From Kalaharituber pfeilii (taxonomy: Eukaryota > Ascomycota > Pezizomycetes > Pezizales > Pezizaceae), in assembly GCA_015179045.1 (NCBI GenBank), contig WHUZ01000018.1, forward strand, positions 434,001-498,000: a DNA stretch of 64,000 nt. Reading direction: 5' to 3'. Each line of letters begins with the position of its first letter. Positions within the stretch are counted from its first letter, which is position 1. Shown one piece after another: positions 11,701 to 24,606 of the stretch. A program made the position numbers and the translations under genes. Below the pieces are notes generated by a model. It did not search any database. It was given only the letters and a program-made list of their open reading frames with translations, and had not been told where the DNA came from.

Positions 11701-14200
11701 GAAACCGTACTTAAGGGTAGCCATCCGTCTTTGCATCCCGAGACAAAACATAGTTAAGTGAATCTTGAGACTCTGGTCCCAACGGCATGCAATGATTTTG
11801 GGCGTACATCAAACGGGTGTCAATTCACAAACGCAAGTTCGTTCTCGATCTACCATCATGATGCACTAGATACAGTAGGTACATTTTCCCATTATTCTGC
11901 AGTGGTTTGGGGCGTACTCTTTACTCCTAGATGCGGTGGCATTGGGTGGGGAATCTCCCCTCCGGACGCTAAGGGTAGTAGGTAGGGTATAAGCGAGCGA
12001 ACCCCGGTTACTTTGGTAGCACTAGTCTGGGTAGTACACGCATTACTTACACAGCGATATATGAGAATAGCTTTAGTAAATACGGCTGCTGCGGTTCGTC
12101 CGGAAAGCAGTGACTCTCAAAACAGCAGGACTTAGGGTTGGTTGTATTAACAGCTGTAAAAATTCGTTCTACTAAATAAATTAAATCATTAAAAGCAATA
12201 CAGCAAAAAACCCAGCACTCAATAACCTGCTTATCCAACACATGTATAGCTGATCTTACTTCAATGTCCTACAATACGCAAGTGAGTCAAAAGAACAACG
12301 ATTCAGCGTCAAGCTTGCTCCATTCCAGTAATACGCAGCGTAGGGCCAACAAAAACGCAAACACGAAAAAATCTTTCTCGCTCGCTTTCATTCCATCATA
12401 TCAATTCTCCTCTGTATACATATTCTGCGTACACCCCACGCTCTGCCCTAGTCAAGCTTAGCTCGGCTACGGAGTACTCCTGGTAGTTGTCTCTCACCAT
12501 TCCTATGAGACACGGAAGCCTTGAACAACTGTACTGATCAGATCATGATCAACCAACCAACCACACCACAAAACAAAACCCGCGCTTTGAGAGATCGATC
12601 TAAGACACCACACTATTTCGTTTTTGGCGCGGAATACGGAGTGCGGACTAATAGTTTACGGTTGAAATTGGCAAATACATGGACTGTGGTGTGTAAATAG
12701 GTAAATAAAAGCTTTTCTTTAAAAATCTGGTGCAGAGTGTACTGAGCGCTTGATTGCAGGTGTTAACATTGTGGCAAGTAAATAACAATGTGCGACAAAG
12801 TGAGCAGGACTAATGTATGACCTTTAAAGGAAGAACACACTAAGATATATACATGCAAGTCTATCATATATAATGGTGTATACTGGCAGGAACTAATGAC
12901 ATGATATCATGCGGCGAAGGGGCTTACAAAACAACAAGTAACCAACAGAGAGGATGATTATGGGGCTTGCAGTAAAGAGTAATAGGGAATGCAAAGAATA
13001 ATAGTAGACATAGCTCTAAATCAGCGAGGACCAGAACATAACCGAAAACTGGTGAGGAATATATAGTACGCAAAATGAGAAAACAGAGGATATGAGAAAA
13101 CTCGGAGGTAAGGTTCATAAAATAAGATGCTGCTCTTCAAATGCTTGAACTTAAGGAAAATAAGTTGGAGGTAAGTAACAAAAATTCCATCCCCACAACA
13201 ACGCCATGCAGCGCACACGCACATCCACATTGGCACGCAGGAACGCACGTACAGCCTGTGCCGCCACATCCACCCAAGCGCATGTTGTAAAATGCTGTTT
13301 GTTGGACGATATCATGGTCGACTAAAAGGAAAAAAAAAAAAAATAGGGATATAAAAAAAAGAAAATTAGTACACTAGAAATGTGCCGGCCGATCAGCCCC
13401 CAATGCGCTGCTGGGGTCTGCAAAAACAGCAAATGCCGACTGCAAGCCATCAGGGATATATCAATCGGATTCATAGTTGGAGGTGTGGGGGAAAGCGGGG
13501 GCCCATTAAAGGGTGAACGTAGGACTTCCCATACTGGGAGACATGAAATAGCCAGTCCTGTTCCGACCCACGAGTTCACCCAATTCCGCTTCATTTCATC
13601 CCTGTCTAACGGAAGTATTTAATATACAATTTATGTATGATGATGATTCGATATGCGGGTCAATCGAAAGGATCCGTTGATAGAAAAAAGGCGATTGTTT
13701 GTTGCATGGCAGGAAAGAAGAATATGAATTGAGGAAGCTTTCAAGGATGCATGACCCGAGGAATGGTGGGAAAAGTGCAACGTATTTACATTGGTGTTCC
13801 AGCCCCTCGAGTAGTGGAATTCACCGGGCCCTCGATATCAAACCTGATGAACCATTGAAGGCCAGTGTCTTCTTTTTTATCATCCGTGATGGGCCGTGGA
13901 GACGGCCCGCTTCATCCTATTCCCTTCTTGTCGCGTTGCCCCTTACCAGCTTGCATCCAGTACGTTTCTCCTTCTGAAGCTGCTCATGTTATTGCTTTCG
14001 AAAAGACATGGACATAGAAGTTTCTCAAGTATATTTGTTTAGCCAGGAGCGGGGGCCAGCGCTCATTGAAGTTGTGAGATTGGGATAGGGAGACTCTTGC
14101 GTTCAGTAAGGTTGTAGAGATAAAGAAAGTGGTATCCGAATTTGTATGCGTGTATGAGAGTAAACGATTGTGTGATAAGAATGTGTCACATCGAACGGTA
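8711..14200. other. Gene-poor region, no supported gene
   Basis: About 5.5 kb, AT-leaning, with only short ORFs. A 16-nt poly(T) tract lies at 10513-10528 and A-rich tracts near 13330. No family, tRNA or rRNA recognised. A decayed repeat origin is possible but not shown. Confidence 0.35.
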
Positions 14201-15772
14201 TCAACGAACGATTTGATGTGGCGGTGCAGTGTATGGTCGCTGTGGAGAGGACCAATAGACCTGCGAGGTAGGTGAGACCGCAGGCCGTTCAGGTGCTCTC
14301 ATCAAAACTGTTGGCACAGAAATGGTCAATGTAACTCCTTCACCCGGGCGCATCACCTCAACTCACAAAGATAGGGAAAAAACTTACCCCCGTTTACCTC
14401 TTCAAATACTGCATTTTCGTCCTCCTCTCCGTTCACCGTTCCTGGAGGGCCATCATCAACGATAAATCTGTCATAGTCTGTCGACATACGCCAGTACCGC
14501 AAAGTTCTGTTATTGTATAATGTCTCAGCATCGTCTAACCGCTTGGACGGTCCTTCTCCTGGCCTCCTGCGCTGTAAAAATCCCCACTCTATTAATCCTT
14601 GCTGTAAATGATTCCATCTGATTTTAGCATAACATTCATGCCCACGTAGTACTCGCAATCAGCAATGAGAACCTACCTTGAGAGGTTCTGGTAGACTTTT
14701 TGGATCATGTTTCCTGAAAACACCGTTCACAAGCTATACAGTGGAGCATATTTAGCAAACGAGCCCAGCTTTTTACGCTCCAAAGGCAAAGTGCATAGCA
14801 TACTGTTTTAGGATGCCGAGTTCTGTAGCAAAGAAAGGCGTGTCTCTGCGCCGGTGCACTTATGGAAGCTCTTGGTGTTGTAGTAGATGATGCCCCGGAG
14901 CTCGCATCTTTCTCTGATGATGTATCGTCCTCGCAAGGGACCTCGCTAAGCTTCAGTGAGCTGAGTGATGCTGCCAAAGAGCAGCCTTTCTCGTTGTGAG
15001 CCTCTGTAGATGAGCGAGTTGTACTCGAGCTGTTTGCGGATGGGGTCAATTTCTGTGTTTTTGGCGGTTGTTTCTTCGACCCTCTGCTGCGACCTGCTAG
15101 TAACCCACGATCGTGGTCAGCATGTGCGCCTAACGAGAAGCGAACCGGAGCATGAATAAATGTGGGATGTGGGTTCTGATGAGCAATAGTATTCAGCGCT
15201 TCATATATCCGGTAACATGTTATATAGCAACATCGATATCAGTTTGCCCATATCGATCAATTAGGCATATCCCGGGAGCAGCTGAAGTTACGAAACAAGT
15301 ACAGCAATTATTCAGAAAATCCCAGATAATTCAAGAAGAAAACCAAAGAATTACCACTCATGCCAAAATTTTGGACGGTATGGAACCCGATTGCGACCTC
15401 CAGCTTGATGACAATCCGTTATCACTCTGTGCCGAATCCCTATTGTTCAAACTTCCAGTTCGATGATTCTGATGTTCGCTTCGAGAGCTCTTCACTTGCA
15501 CGGCATCAAGCTTCGTACCCTCCGCAACTGTGGGTGAACTGTGTGATCTTGGTAGCCTTCCGCTCGAAAAAAACCCAGTATTGTCTGGTTAGGACGGAAA
15601 ATGTCAGTAGAGGATTATGTGTTATTTTGAGAGTATTTGGACAAGGGACAACAAAAAGGCGGGGATGGATCATAAGCTTTATGGAACGCTCTTGGGAAAA
15701 ATACGTCGAATATTTCTTGTGCTTTCCAAGTTCAGAACTAGACTGGATAGGCGTACCACTTCCATCATCCAT
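14201..15772 (-). pseudogene. Five-intron orphan gene, about 319 codons, with one in-frame TGA
   Basis: Reading the reverse strand, six exons join in phase: 15757-15772, 15355-15584, 14804-15175, 14678-14733, 14388-14566 and 14201-14307. The introns (172, 179, 70, 111 and 80 nt) begin with GT (gtacgc, gtaatt, gtatgc, gtaggt, gtaagt) and end in AG. All junction phases agree and the total is 320 codons including the stop. The only break is a TGA at 15358-15360, three nt before the exon 2 donor. Coding-looking stretches include HPTFIHAPVRFSLGAHADHD, a Ser/Thr-rich middle, and RLDDAETLYNNRTLRYWRMS with YDRFIVDDGPPG. I recognise no family. The TGA could be a CGA-to-TGA nonsense change, a readthrough codon, or a sign that my exon 2 donor is wrong. 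The model is inferred by eye. Confidence 0.42.
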
Positions 15773-16962
15773 GATCTAAACCAGTCTACCATGTTGATCC
15801 GTCCGCCTCCCACCCGCAAAGAATCTCCTGCGGCGCAAGATACCCCAAACCCACCTGCATCTTAACCTTCATGCATCCTCCAGGCGGGGGTCCAAGTTTA
15901 GACAAGGATGCTTTCAGGAGGTGTGGGAGGAGGGGGGTTGCGGGATAAGCTTGCGTGTGGAGAATAATACTGCATGCACATGCTAAATGCTTTCCTCCAT
16001 GGACTGCCAATTGGCCCATCAGTTAGCGTCTTGTGATGACGGTCGAAAACAATGCTTTTTCGGCGCCTTAACTCCTATCAAGGTATGAGAAATTAGCTCC
16101 TAGGACATGACGATGGGCGGAGGGCTTTGCGCTGTACCTCACGTATCTGCATTGCGCCTAGCCGATTGACAGAGTAGGATAGAGAGTGACACTCTGAAGC
16201 CTTCCTCCAATGGATGCAAGTGATAAATGATACCAACCCTACACAATGTATACATCTCAGCCCCCATCTTCAGTTAATTCTGGCTATAAACAATTCAAAC
16301 GTAATGCTAAGCCCACAAGTGATTATGTCAATAAACGAGGATGTATTGTGGGGGTCGATGAGGAACATCAAATACAAGTCTTATGCGAGCTTGCAGATAG
16401 AACAGCCCTCTCGAGCTCCTCTCCCCACCGGAACCCAAACACGGATGTTAGGTCCGCAATTCCGCCTGATATCCCAGTTATCCAATGTCTATCTCACCAT
16501 AGTTGGTCAACTATGTTCCAGCCGATCGCTCTCTTGTTATGTTTATTGAGGGAGAAAAACGCACAGCTGGCCACCGCTGTTGATTATTTTGATTGTATGC
16601 CGCAAGGTATATGTACGTAAACATACTGAATATGCGAAGGTGGTGGGGCTGGACCCGTTGCTTCAGGGTTCATATAGCTTCTAACGGCCGAGAAACGTTA
16701 AATTTGGAACTAGAACAACAAAAATTAAGGTGCCAGTCGTAAGCCTCATGACCGGGAATCACGAGGCTGGCAGCCCAGCTGCCCATGGACGGCATGGTTA
16801 AATCCAACTGGAAGAACCAAGGTAAACCATAGTTTGGTACGTTGCCACAAGATAAACGTTCAATGCGGAGCTCCATGATCCCAGAAAGGTCCTGCCACTT
16901 CGTACTGGAGATTATTCGAATTCCTCCGTCCTCCGAGCTAACACTTCGCCTTAATAAGACCT

Positions 16963-16995
<33 letters not shown>

Positions 16996-19900
16996 TTGCA
17001 GCTACAATGATTTTACTTTTTCCAAGTTGTCTTAATTTCAGCTCCCTCAAATCGATTGATCCCTCCCCCCACAACAAATAGACGCCTTATGCGCTTCGAC
17101 GACCAGAAGACCTATCATTGGTTAACTACAAAGGCGCTTGTACACTTCCTAAGGTCAGTTATCAATTCGTGGAGCTTAAGATCCTTATTTTCGGAGCCGG
17201 TGTCGATATTCTGTGCGACCTTCGCCTACACGATAAAATGATTTTGGGATTCTCCGGTCGTCTCAATTGTGCAATAAATTCGACAGGGGATATGTTGGCA
17301 GTTGGAGGCTGTTGTAAGCTTGATCGACCCAGAAGAAGCAAACACAGTGTTTAGAGGGTTGTAGTTGGTTATGCTCAATCGACGTAGGCTCACCCTGTTT
17401 ACTATGACGCGGCTGTCAGGGTGAGACATCTTGGACTGAAGCCGAGAGGCGCGCAGAAAGAAATAATATCATATCGCCCATACCTAATTATCATGTGAAG
17501 TTGAATTTTGTGCGCTTAGGGCTAATTGACTGATGCATTTCTAGGTTTTGAGACAGCCTCCCCTGATTGACTTAGATGAACCGTAGACCAGAAATGATTC
17601 GTGACCAGTTCAAAGTACAGTGCATAGCTCAAGACCGTGGACTACCACGAACCCTCTTGAATTTTGCACGTTGCATAAGAAGATCAATCCTGTTCATTGG
17701 CCAGTTCCTCACAGCTACCGGTACTGGGAGGCTGCCAAATCATCATTCGTAAAATCATGCAACATGCATTTTCAGGGGAGATCCAAGTAGTGCGCAGTTT
17801 AAAATTACTAAGCAAAAGTCTTGGTGATTGCGATCTGAGCACTGTCAGCGATATCGGTCCAGAGAGGAGATATTTTGATGACAAATGACCCGATTAACTT
17901 ACAACTTGAACTGATGGCATACAATAGAACAATAGTATAGGATGGGATTCTACTTCCGCAGCAGGATTGTAGTTAACATTGAAACATATTGCCTTGGTCA
18001 TTAGGCACTCTATACAAAAACCTGCTACTTTTATGAAGGTTTTTTATATAGGAAATAATACCTTAAACGTTATAGCTCCAGTTGCAGAGGACATAGAGCA
18101 GAAAAAATCACAAACACTAATGAATGCCAAGATCTCAAATTCCCATACAAAATTGCCAATTTGAGGCATTCTGTGATAAAACGCTTTCTACAAGCTTATA
18201 ACACCACAGAAAAAAAAATATTAAAAATATGAAGTATGATTGGCTCAATATCCTTTCCAAAGCAAAATTGATTAGCCACTAAAAATTCTTTTCTATCACA
18301 CAACTGCACTGTTTTATGAAGAGACTATTAATAAAAAAAAAAAAACACTTTTATTGCTCTCCTTGTCAGTGGATTATATAATCGACTACAACTACCCTCA
18401 TGACTGGACTCATTACTCTAGAGGCATAAGTCTACAAATTGCAGATGAAAGTTGTGAAATTGAGCTATGCATTGGATAACTGAAGCTTCGCAACAAGCAT
18501 TTTATATCATGCATGTATGGATTGTGCGCACCCCGTTGTTAATACCTGTATATCGAACAGGTACCCTTTAACAGAATATGCAAATACAAGGGCGCAAATG
18601 CGGTCTCAAACCGAAACCCACCGAATCATGCACTCTCTAACATATTAATACGGTCTCGCGACTTTGAAAACCGGAACATTAACGCTGATCTGTTCTGAAC
18701 TGGTACCAGGGGAAGGCTAGTCCTGGTACTAGTACAGTCAGAAAGCTTAAAGTAGTGAACGTTTTGGACCTCTGTTGAACGCTTAGGGGGCTGCATACAA
18801 GTAGGCATGCGTCTTATCATCAATGTCTCATACGGCTACCGTTATCAATTGGGCTATCCAATCGTACTGTATGGCTGGTATCTTTCTGCTCTTCCTACCA
18901 TGATTAGACTTCTGAGTCCTTACTTAAGTTTCTTTCTCTGACAGCATGGATACACAAACTACAAGACGCTTATGGATCATTATCATGGAGAGTGAATTTG
19001 ACGCTATCGAAAGTAACTATATATATAACTAGTACTCTCAAAGGTGTTACGCGTACACATGTCTATCAGCAGGAAAATTTATTCTACCGGAATCATGAAT
19101 GATCAAGTATTGCACGCCCCAGAAGTCTCGGGATTAAACGTAGCCTAAATTTCGATATCAATATGCATCTTCAATCCAGGTGGCAGGGTGCTCCGCGCCG
19201 GGTATGGGCGCAACAATGTGTTAAGCCACGTGCTTTTATAATTGTGGGAATTCCGCGCGGGACATGTTTCACCAGGAAATAGTTTCTTTGACATGGGTCT
19301 AGTATTATGGGTCAACACACCATGCATGCATCTTGTTTCGACAACAAGAACTAGTATGCGTTCTTCGGAGCCGTATTGTAAGACACTCTGCATCATGAAG
19401 CAATATCTTGGAATACTAATTGTGTGCAATAAGCGAGTCCTGTTCTCGTGCGCAGACTCTACCCGTTACTGGCATTTAGTGATGCAGGTGGGGGTGTTAT
19501 GGCTGTGCGAGAAAGTCTACCGGAGCGGGGATGGATATTGCTACTGACGGGTATTTTCCATACAATTTTGCTCCCAAAGTCAGGTACAGGCCTTAGCCTC
19601 ACCTGCTCACAGGCTACTCGCACGGCCTATAGCTTGGCCCCCACCTACATCACTAAATGCTGGTAACGAGTACCATGACCCTTCTTGCAGCTTTAAGAAT
19701 TACTGTCTAATCATTGCATTTTACATGTAAAAGTCGTGTGATACACCTATACAAATTCTGCGTTATGCGGACTTGCAACCCTACGGTGAGAACGTCTTGA
19801 TGCACAATTACTGCATTAGGAATTTGATTTGATCTAACTTGCAAGCTCTCGGCTAGTGCCTAAAGCTTGAATGGAGAAACATACCTAACATGGATAAGCG

Positions 19901-22520
19901 TCAGCTTCAAGTAACCAACCAGATTACAAGTAACTATTTTTTTTTTTCAAATTTTTTATCAACCTCGCTTGCAATTTTCGACATGGCGAGCTGACGCTCC
20001 CAGATCCATAATCCCACCTTGTGCATGGTAGCAGCAGGCTGCACTTCAGGGACCAGTCGGGAGCCCGCGATCTACCTCTTTACCCCAAGCATATCCCCCT
20101 CGGCTTTGAAGATACTCGTCTTCTTACGCAATGCAGGTTGCAAACGAGGAAAAGTACCCGCTGCCAAGCTATGATGTGCTTGCGGCACTGATACATTGCC
20201 CTACATATCAACCCGCGCATATGTATGGTGCCAGTGATTGTGGGGCATGTCTCAAATCTCGTACTGCATTGCAAAGTGATCGATCGGGACAACACAACAT
20301 GCAGTTTTCGTATACCGGGTCATCGTGCTGGCCAAATTCTGCACACTCACCGGCTATGCAACTAATTATCTGAGTCAGTAACAGCCATTAGTAATTGAAG
20401 CGGGTTATGTAGAAAGGAAAGGTCGGTCTTTGTCGAGGAACATTCAGGATTTTCTTGACCGGTGTATCACAGCTATCTTAAGTCACTTTTCCTTTGTGGT
20501 ACCATCTCTCCTTGTGTTGTGAATTAGACAGAATATTAGTAATTTATGTCTGTGTGAAGCCTCCAAAAGTATTTGGACTCCTGCAAGATGAATATACTTA
20601 AACATTGGCAGATTGCTAAGCGCGAGTATGAGGATACGAGCCTATCATAACCCCGGATAGGAGTTTCAAGTTTTAGCGCGTAGTATTCTAATCTTAAGAG
20701 TGCATTCTACCATAACGGGCCATTATTCTTGAAAGAGGTGGCATGCCTGCTTACGAGACTAGTGGCAGGCATTATGTTACGAGGGTCAGGGCCTGTATGA
20801 AATCAGGGTTTTGCCTCCTCCGCGACAGTATGGTTACAATCCGCGAAGGCAGAAGGCAGTCCCCACTTGGGAAATCCCTCATTCAGTCGAAGAACCTCTG
20901 CCCGGGACTCTGTACCGGAGGCTTTCTACCTATAAATCTAGATGCACCATCATCTTTGATAGCATACCAAGTATTTACAAGACTACATACTACCCCCGAT
21001 ATATAATTGCTTCAGGGTAACGCTGCAAGACGCACCCATATTGCATGCAAGGGAAGTAGAATGGCACAAAGCTTTATGGTTTATGGTGCTCAGGGTAAGC
21101 CCTAGCCGTGAAACTAATCCCTGCCTTACAGAGCCTGCCGATTGTGACATGATCATGCATCTCTGCTACTCCTCCTCGCCTGTAACAGGCAATCCATCCA
21201 ATGATCCCTCATCACCACCACCCCTCTCGTGCCCCATATGTCGTCAGCTTTCACAATCACCTGTGTTCAGATTTCCCAAATTCCTTCACCTCTGCGACAC
21301 TTTTTTGCAAGTAAGAATACGAAGTGTTATGGATAGCAACTAAGCGGCCTATTACCCATTGCACCAAAATGTAGGTCAGCGAGCGTTGCACACTGCCCTC
21401 GATTGGACTTACGGTTGGAAGGTGTTTGGCCTCTTGATGGTGCCACGGGTTGGGCTACGTGCCTACGTCAGATGATCACTCTGACAACAAGTGCTTAGGT
21501 GGCCTATCTTCATCCCGTGGACATCTTTTCGTCTCTCCTACACTCAGTGATATAGCAATGCCGCATTGACTACACTGAAGAGGCTATTTCTCTTCCCATC
21601 AGCTGATTACAATCACTCATATACTGGGTCGCGATCCTTGATATCCATCTGGCTCATCGCTGCAGCAAATTACGTTTTGTTCAGCAGTGCATACGGTAAC
21701 CAACAGAGCGAGACCATTATCACCTGCAGAACAAAACCTGCACAGATGAATAATGCAGTGCTACTCGAGACTTACGAGACTAACTCGAGATCATGGTGCA
21801 TCAAATCCTGCTATTACTTACATTGTTGTTCTGGCGGACAATACTGGCGCCAATTCCATTTCTCTGAGCGTCGCAGGGAAGCAATTTCATCTCATACAAG
21901 AAGAAAGAGGTGCGACTATCTAAGGGTTTTTAAACCTGTAATCCTGGATACTATTGTCATCTGTCTAAATTCTGGCATCGAATTCTTGAATAACTTTCAT
22001 GGCCATCTTTGATAACCAGGGAATCTTTCGTTTCTCAAATCTCTCACGAAAAACCTATTCCTGGCAGCGCCGGCTGAATACTGGGTAATGCACAACTACC
22101 GTCGTACTGAACAATATTAAAGTCAAGCCACTTTCTTTGAAGTGCCAATACTCACATTAGAACTTGCCAAAGCGTGCACGAATTGTAACCACTACAAAGG
22201 AGGAAGTTCTGGCAGAGTGCCCACAGTGTTCACAACCAACTTGCCCACGTGGGGTCCTGCATGTGCGGAATTACAAATAAGAATCTTCTGAGAGCGGTGT
22301 GCAGATTTCACGTCAGTGGAGATTCCTAGGGGTGTCAGTGCGTTGTGTATAGGGTTAATTTTCAATACATTGATTAAGTAAGTTGAGAGGCAACCTTAAT
22401 GAAGCCGTAAGACCACAATGGTGCATTCAGTCCACACTATGGCAGCCGCTACCGATGTTTCTTTATGGAGCACCCTGGAAGATAGTCAATTCTATTTCCC
22501 GCATTTTTTTCATTTTTTCA
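15773..22520. other. Gene-poor region, no supported gene
   Basis: About 6.7 kb with short ORFs only, the largest being 148 codons at 21566-22012, without recognised motifs. A 30-nt poly(T) tract lies at 16965-16994. No RNA gene recognised. Confidence 0.35.
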
Positions 22521-23250
22521 TTTTTTTTTTTTTTTTTTTTTTTTTTTTCATTACTCGCATGCCGCCCTGTGAGCTATGGCGAGATTAGGTACAGAAGGAA
22601 AAGTTAGGAAATAATGAAAAGATTGAGCAAGGAAAAGTCTCCCGAAAATATGGTAATGTCCCCAAAGCAGAAAAGTTGGTCAAGTACTGGCCCATGTCAG
22701 CATGTCCATCAGCGTGTCCCCCCCTTCGCCCTCTCTATTTTTTTGGCGCTTTCTTACCCTGCATCTTTCCCAGACGTGTGTCGCTGTTTCTTCTTCTTCT
22801 CCGCACCATCGGCACGCCGGGCTGTTCGCCTTCTTTATTTTGAACTCCCAGGAATTGAGGCCCCTTCCGCCCCGTCAGGCTTCCCAGACGCTGGAGTGGT
22901 CTGTAGCTCAGGCCTAGCCTGTTTCTCTCTTCGGCCCGTCGGGGCCTGACTTCCATGCGTAGCCCGTTTTCTGTTATTATTTCCGGGTGGTATTGGAGAA
23001 AGGCGGCTGCCCAGCTCCTTCGTTGCCTTTTATGCCGATGTGTGCTTTTATCCACATTATGGCGGTCGAGTCCTCCCCTGCGTATCCTCTCCTCCAAGGC
23101 CTTTCTGACCATGTGTGCTGCTCCCCCTGGGGTCGGCTTCCTCCCCGCCGTCCAGGGCCTTGGCGAACGCTATACTGGTAAGCTTCCGCGTCGTTTACCG
23201 TGGCTCGTTTCCAAGATGATACTCGAAGGACTAAGGTCATAGAAGTAGTC
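22521..23250 (-). mobile_element. 5'-truncated LINE copy 1 (RNase H to 3' end), decayed
   Basis: The reverse strand carries the C-terminal part of a fungal Tad-like LINE ORF2 in several frames. It has an RNase H end (MWIKAHIGIKGNE), a MVRKA segment, and a Cys/Glu-rich zinc-knuckle-like end near 22790-22830. A 28-nt poly(T) at 22521-22548 is its poly(A) tail, preceded by the family 3' motif at 22549-22568. Frameshifts and stops make it non-functional. The reverse transcriptase and endonuclease parts are absent. The 5' limit is approximate, and I saw no target-site duplication for this copy. Confidence 0.75.
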
Positions 23251-23289
23251 TGTTCTTGGAAGCCTTACTTGCAGCGACAAGTGGAAGTT

Positions 23290-24100
23290 GCTGCTGTATG
23301 TTTTCAAGGTTTTTTTTTTTTTTTTTTTCTTTTAAATGATATCATTAATCATACCGCCCTAGGGGCTATGGCTATGTTTACTTTACATGGGAGATAGGTA
23401 GGAGTGTAGCGAAATAACAAGTGATGAAAATGAAAAGGGAATTAAAAGAAATGGCCCGTCGAAGTGCTCCGCAGTCCCTAACGATCCACCCATCCCATCA
23501 GTGCCACCAACTGGTCCCCTTCGCCTTCGCTCCCCTCCGGGGGTCTGAGGAGTGCTTCTCGCCCCCCCGGCCATCTCCTTCCCCACACCCGGCACCTGTC
23601 CCAGATGTGTGTCGTGGTCTCTTCCTCCTCCCCGCACCATGTACATTCCGGTCCGTCTGCCTTGCCTATTCCATGTCGCTAGGCTCGTAACCCCTTGCCG
23701 CCGAGCAGGCCAGCGAGCGTTCCTATCCTGTGACCCAGTCTCTGTAGGGGCCTGTAGCTCATTCCCAATCTGTTTCTTTCCTCCGCTCTTTGTGCTTTTG
23801 CATGCTGTCGCATGCAGGCTTCCGTAACTGTCTCGTCCTGGTACTGTGAGAACGCGCCGATCTTTGCTGCCTTGTCCGCCTCTACGTTGCCTTTTATGCC
23901 TTTGTTGTGTCCCTTGACCCACATTACTGCCACGTCTCGTGCCGCTCTGTCCTCCCTCGCCTTTCTGACCATGTTTGCCGCGCCGGCTTGCCTTTCGCGA
24001 GCTTTTGGATGATGCTGATGGCTACTTGGGAGTCCGAGATTATCAGTAGTTCCGCGGAGCCTGTGCTCAGGGCTCTGGCGACCGCCGGCTGCTGTATGTT
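23290..24100 (-). mobile_element. 5'-truncated LINE copy 2 (RNase H to 3' end) with probable target-site duplication
   Basis: The body spans about 23310-24087 on the reverse strand. RNase H motifs are readable: LLIISDSQVAISII with the catalytic Asp, then after a one-base frameshift MWVKGHNKGIKGN followed by VEADKAAK. Next come a segment shared with copy 1 (RNRLGMSYRPLQRLG) and a zinc-knuckle-like end. The 3' tail is the 19-nt poly(T) at 23310-23328. The 13-bp sequence gctgctgtatgtt occurs at 23290-23302 and 24088-24100. A 7-nt spacer separates it from the tail, so the duplication call is probable rather than certain. This is a separate insertion placed next to copy 1 in the same orientation. 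Confidence 0.75.
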
Positions 24101-24205
24101 GAATTAGTACCTTTAAGTTGCATACCATTCCCGCGTCCCAGCTCTACCTCCTCGAGAACTCTAGAATTGGGCCAGTAATCTCAAGCGTGTTACCTGAACA
24201 GATAG

Positions 24206-24289
24206 TACTAGCTAGTAAAATATGTATTCGGACATAGCGCATAATGTGCATTGGTACCCCTGTCCGAATACATATTTTACTGGCTAGTA
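24206..24289. repeat. 84-nt near-perfect hairpin (29-bp arms)
   Basis: The arms 24206-24234 and 24261-24289 are inverted repeats with one mismatch in 29 bp, around a 26-nt loop. The outer ends read tacta/tagta. The size and symmetry fit a minimal MITE or a foldback element, or a strong RNA hairpin if transcribed. It lies just beyond the LINE copies. Confidence 0.8.
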
Positions 24290-24470
24290 AGGTCAGAAAT
24301 CTCGATTCGAGAGCTCGACAGTCAAGATAACGTTATCTGTTTTTCCTGCACTTATTGGTTTTTCTAGTGAAAAATGTAAACAAGTGAGTGTTGGTGCAGC
24401 TTTCGTTCTATGCCTTTGTCTTGGTTTCTGCTTACCCTTGCAAGAGGTGTAGATACAAGCGAACCTTTTG

Positions 24471-24606
24471 TATTGGATATGGCCGGGACCGGCAGGTTTT
24501 ATCCAATAAGACAAATATCCAATAACCCCTGCCGGCCCAATTGGCTTGGACCGGCAAAGTTGATCCAATAAGACAGGTTATCCAATATGACAGGATCCAA
24601 TATGAG
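24471..24606. repeat. Iterated ATCCAATA motif cluster with GC-rich palindromes
   Basis: The octamer ATCCAATA occurs directly at about 24501, 24517, 24563, 24580 and 24595, and inverted at 24471-24478. Three of the direct copies extend to ATCCAATA(A/T)GACA. Interleaved are ccggcagg (24489-24496) and its reverse complement cctgccgg (24529-24536), and a further accggca at 24550. Such iterated subterminal motifs are typical of transposase-binding ends of DNA transposons. No element body was recognised beside it. Confidence 0.6.

Noticed and set aside
14353..15049. Two separate single-exon ORFs in the orphan region
   Set aside because: They are better explained as exons of one gene. One starts at a non-ATG codon, and both run on into introns.
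16965..17115. Poly(T) tract with aagacctcat at its left and aagacctatcat about 110 nt to the right, as a possible retro-insertion
   Set aside because: The flanking match needs a 2-nt gap, and the body does not share the LINE 3' end.
21566..22012. 148-codon ORF in the gene-poor region
   Set aside because: No recognisable motif, composition like its surroundings, no splice context. Most likely chance.
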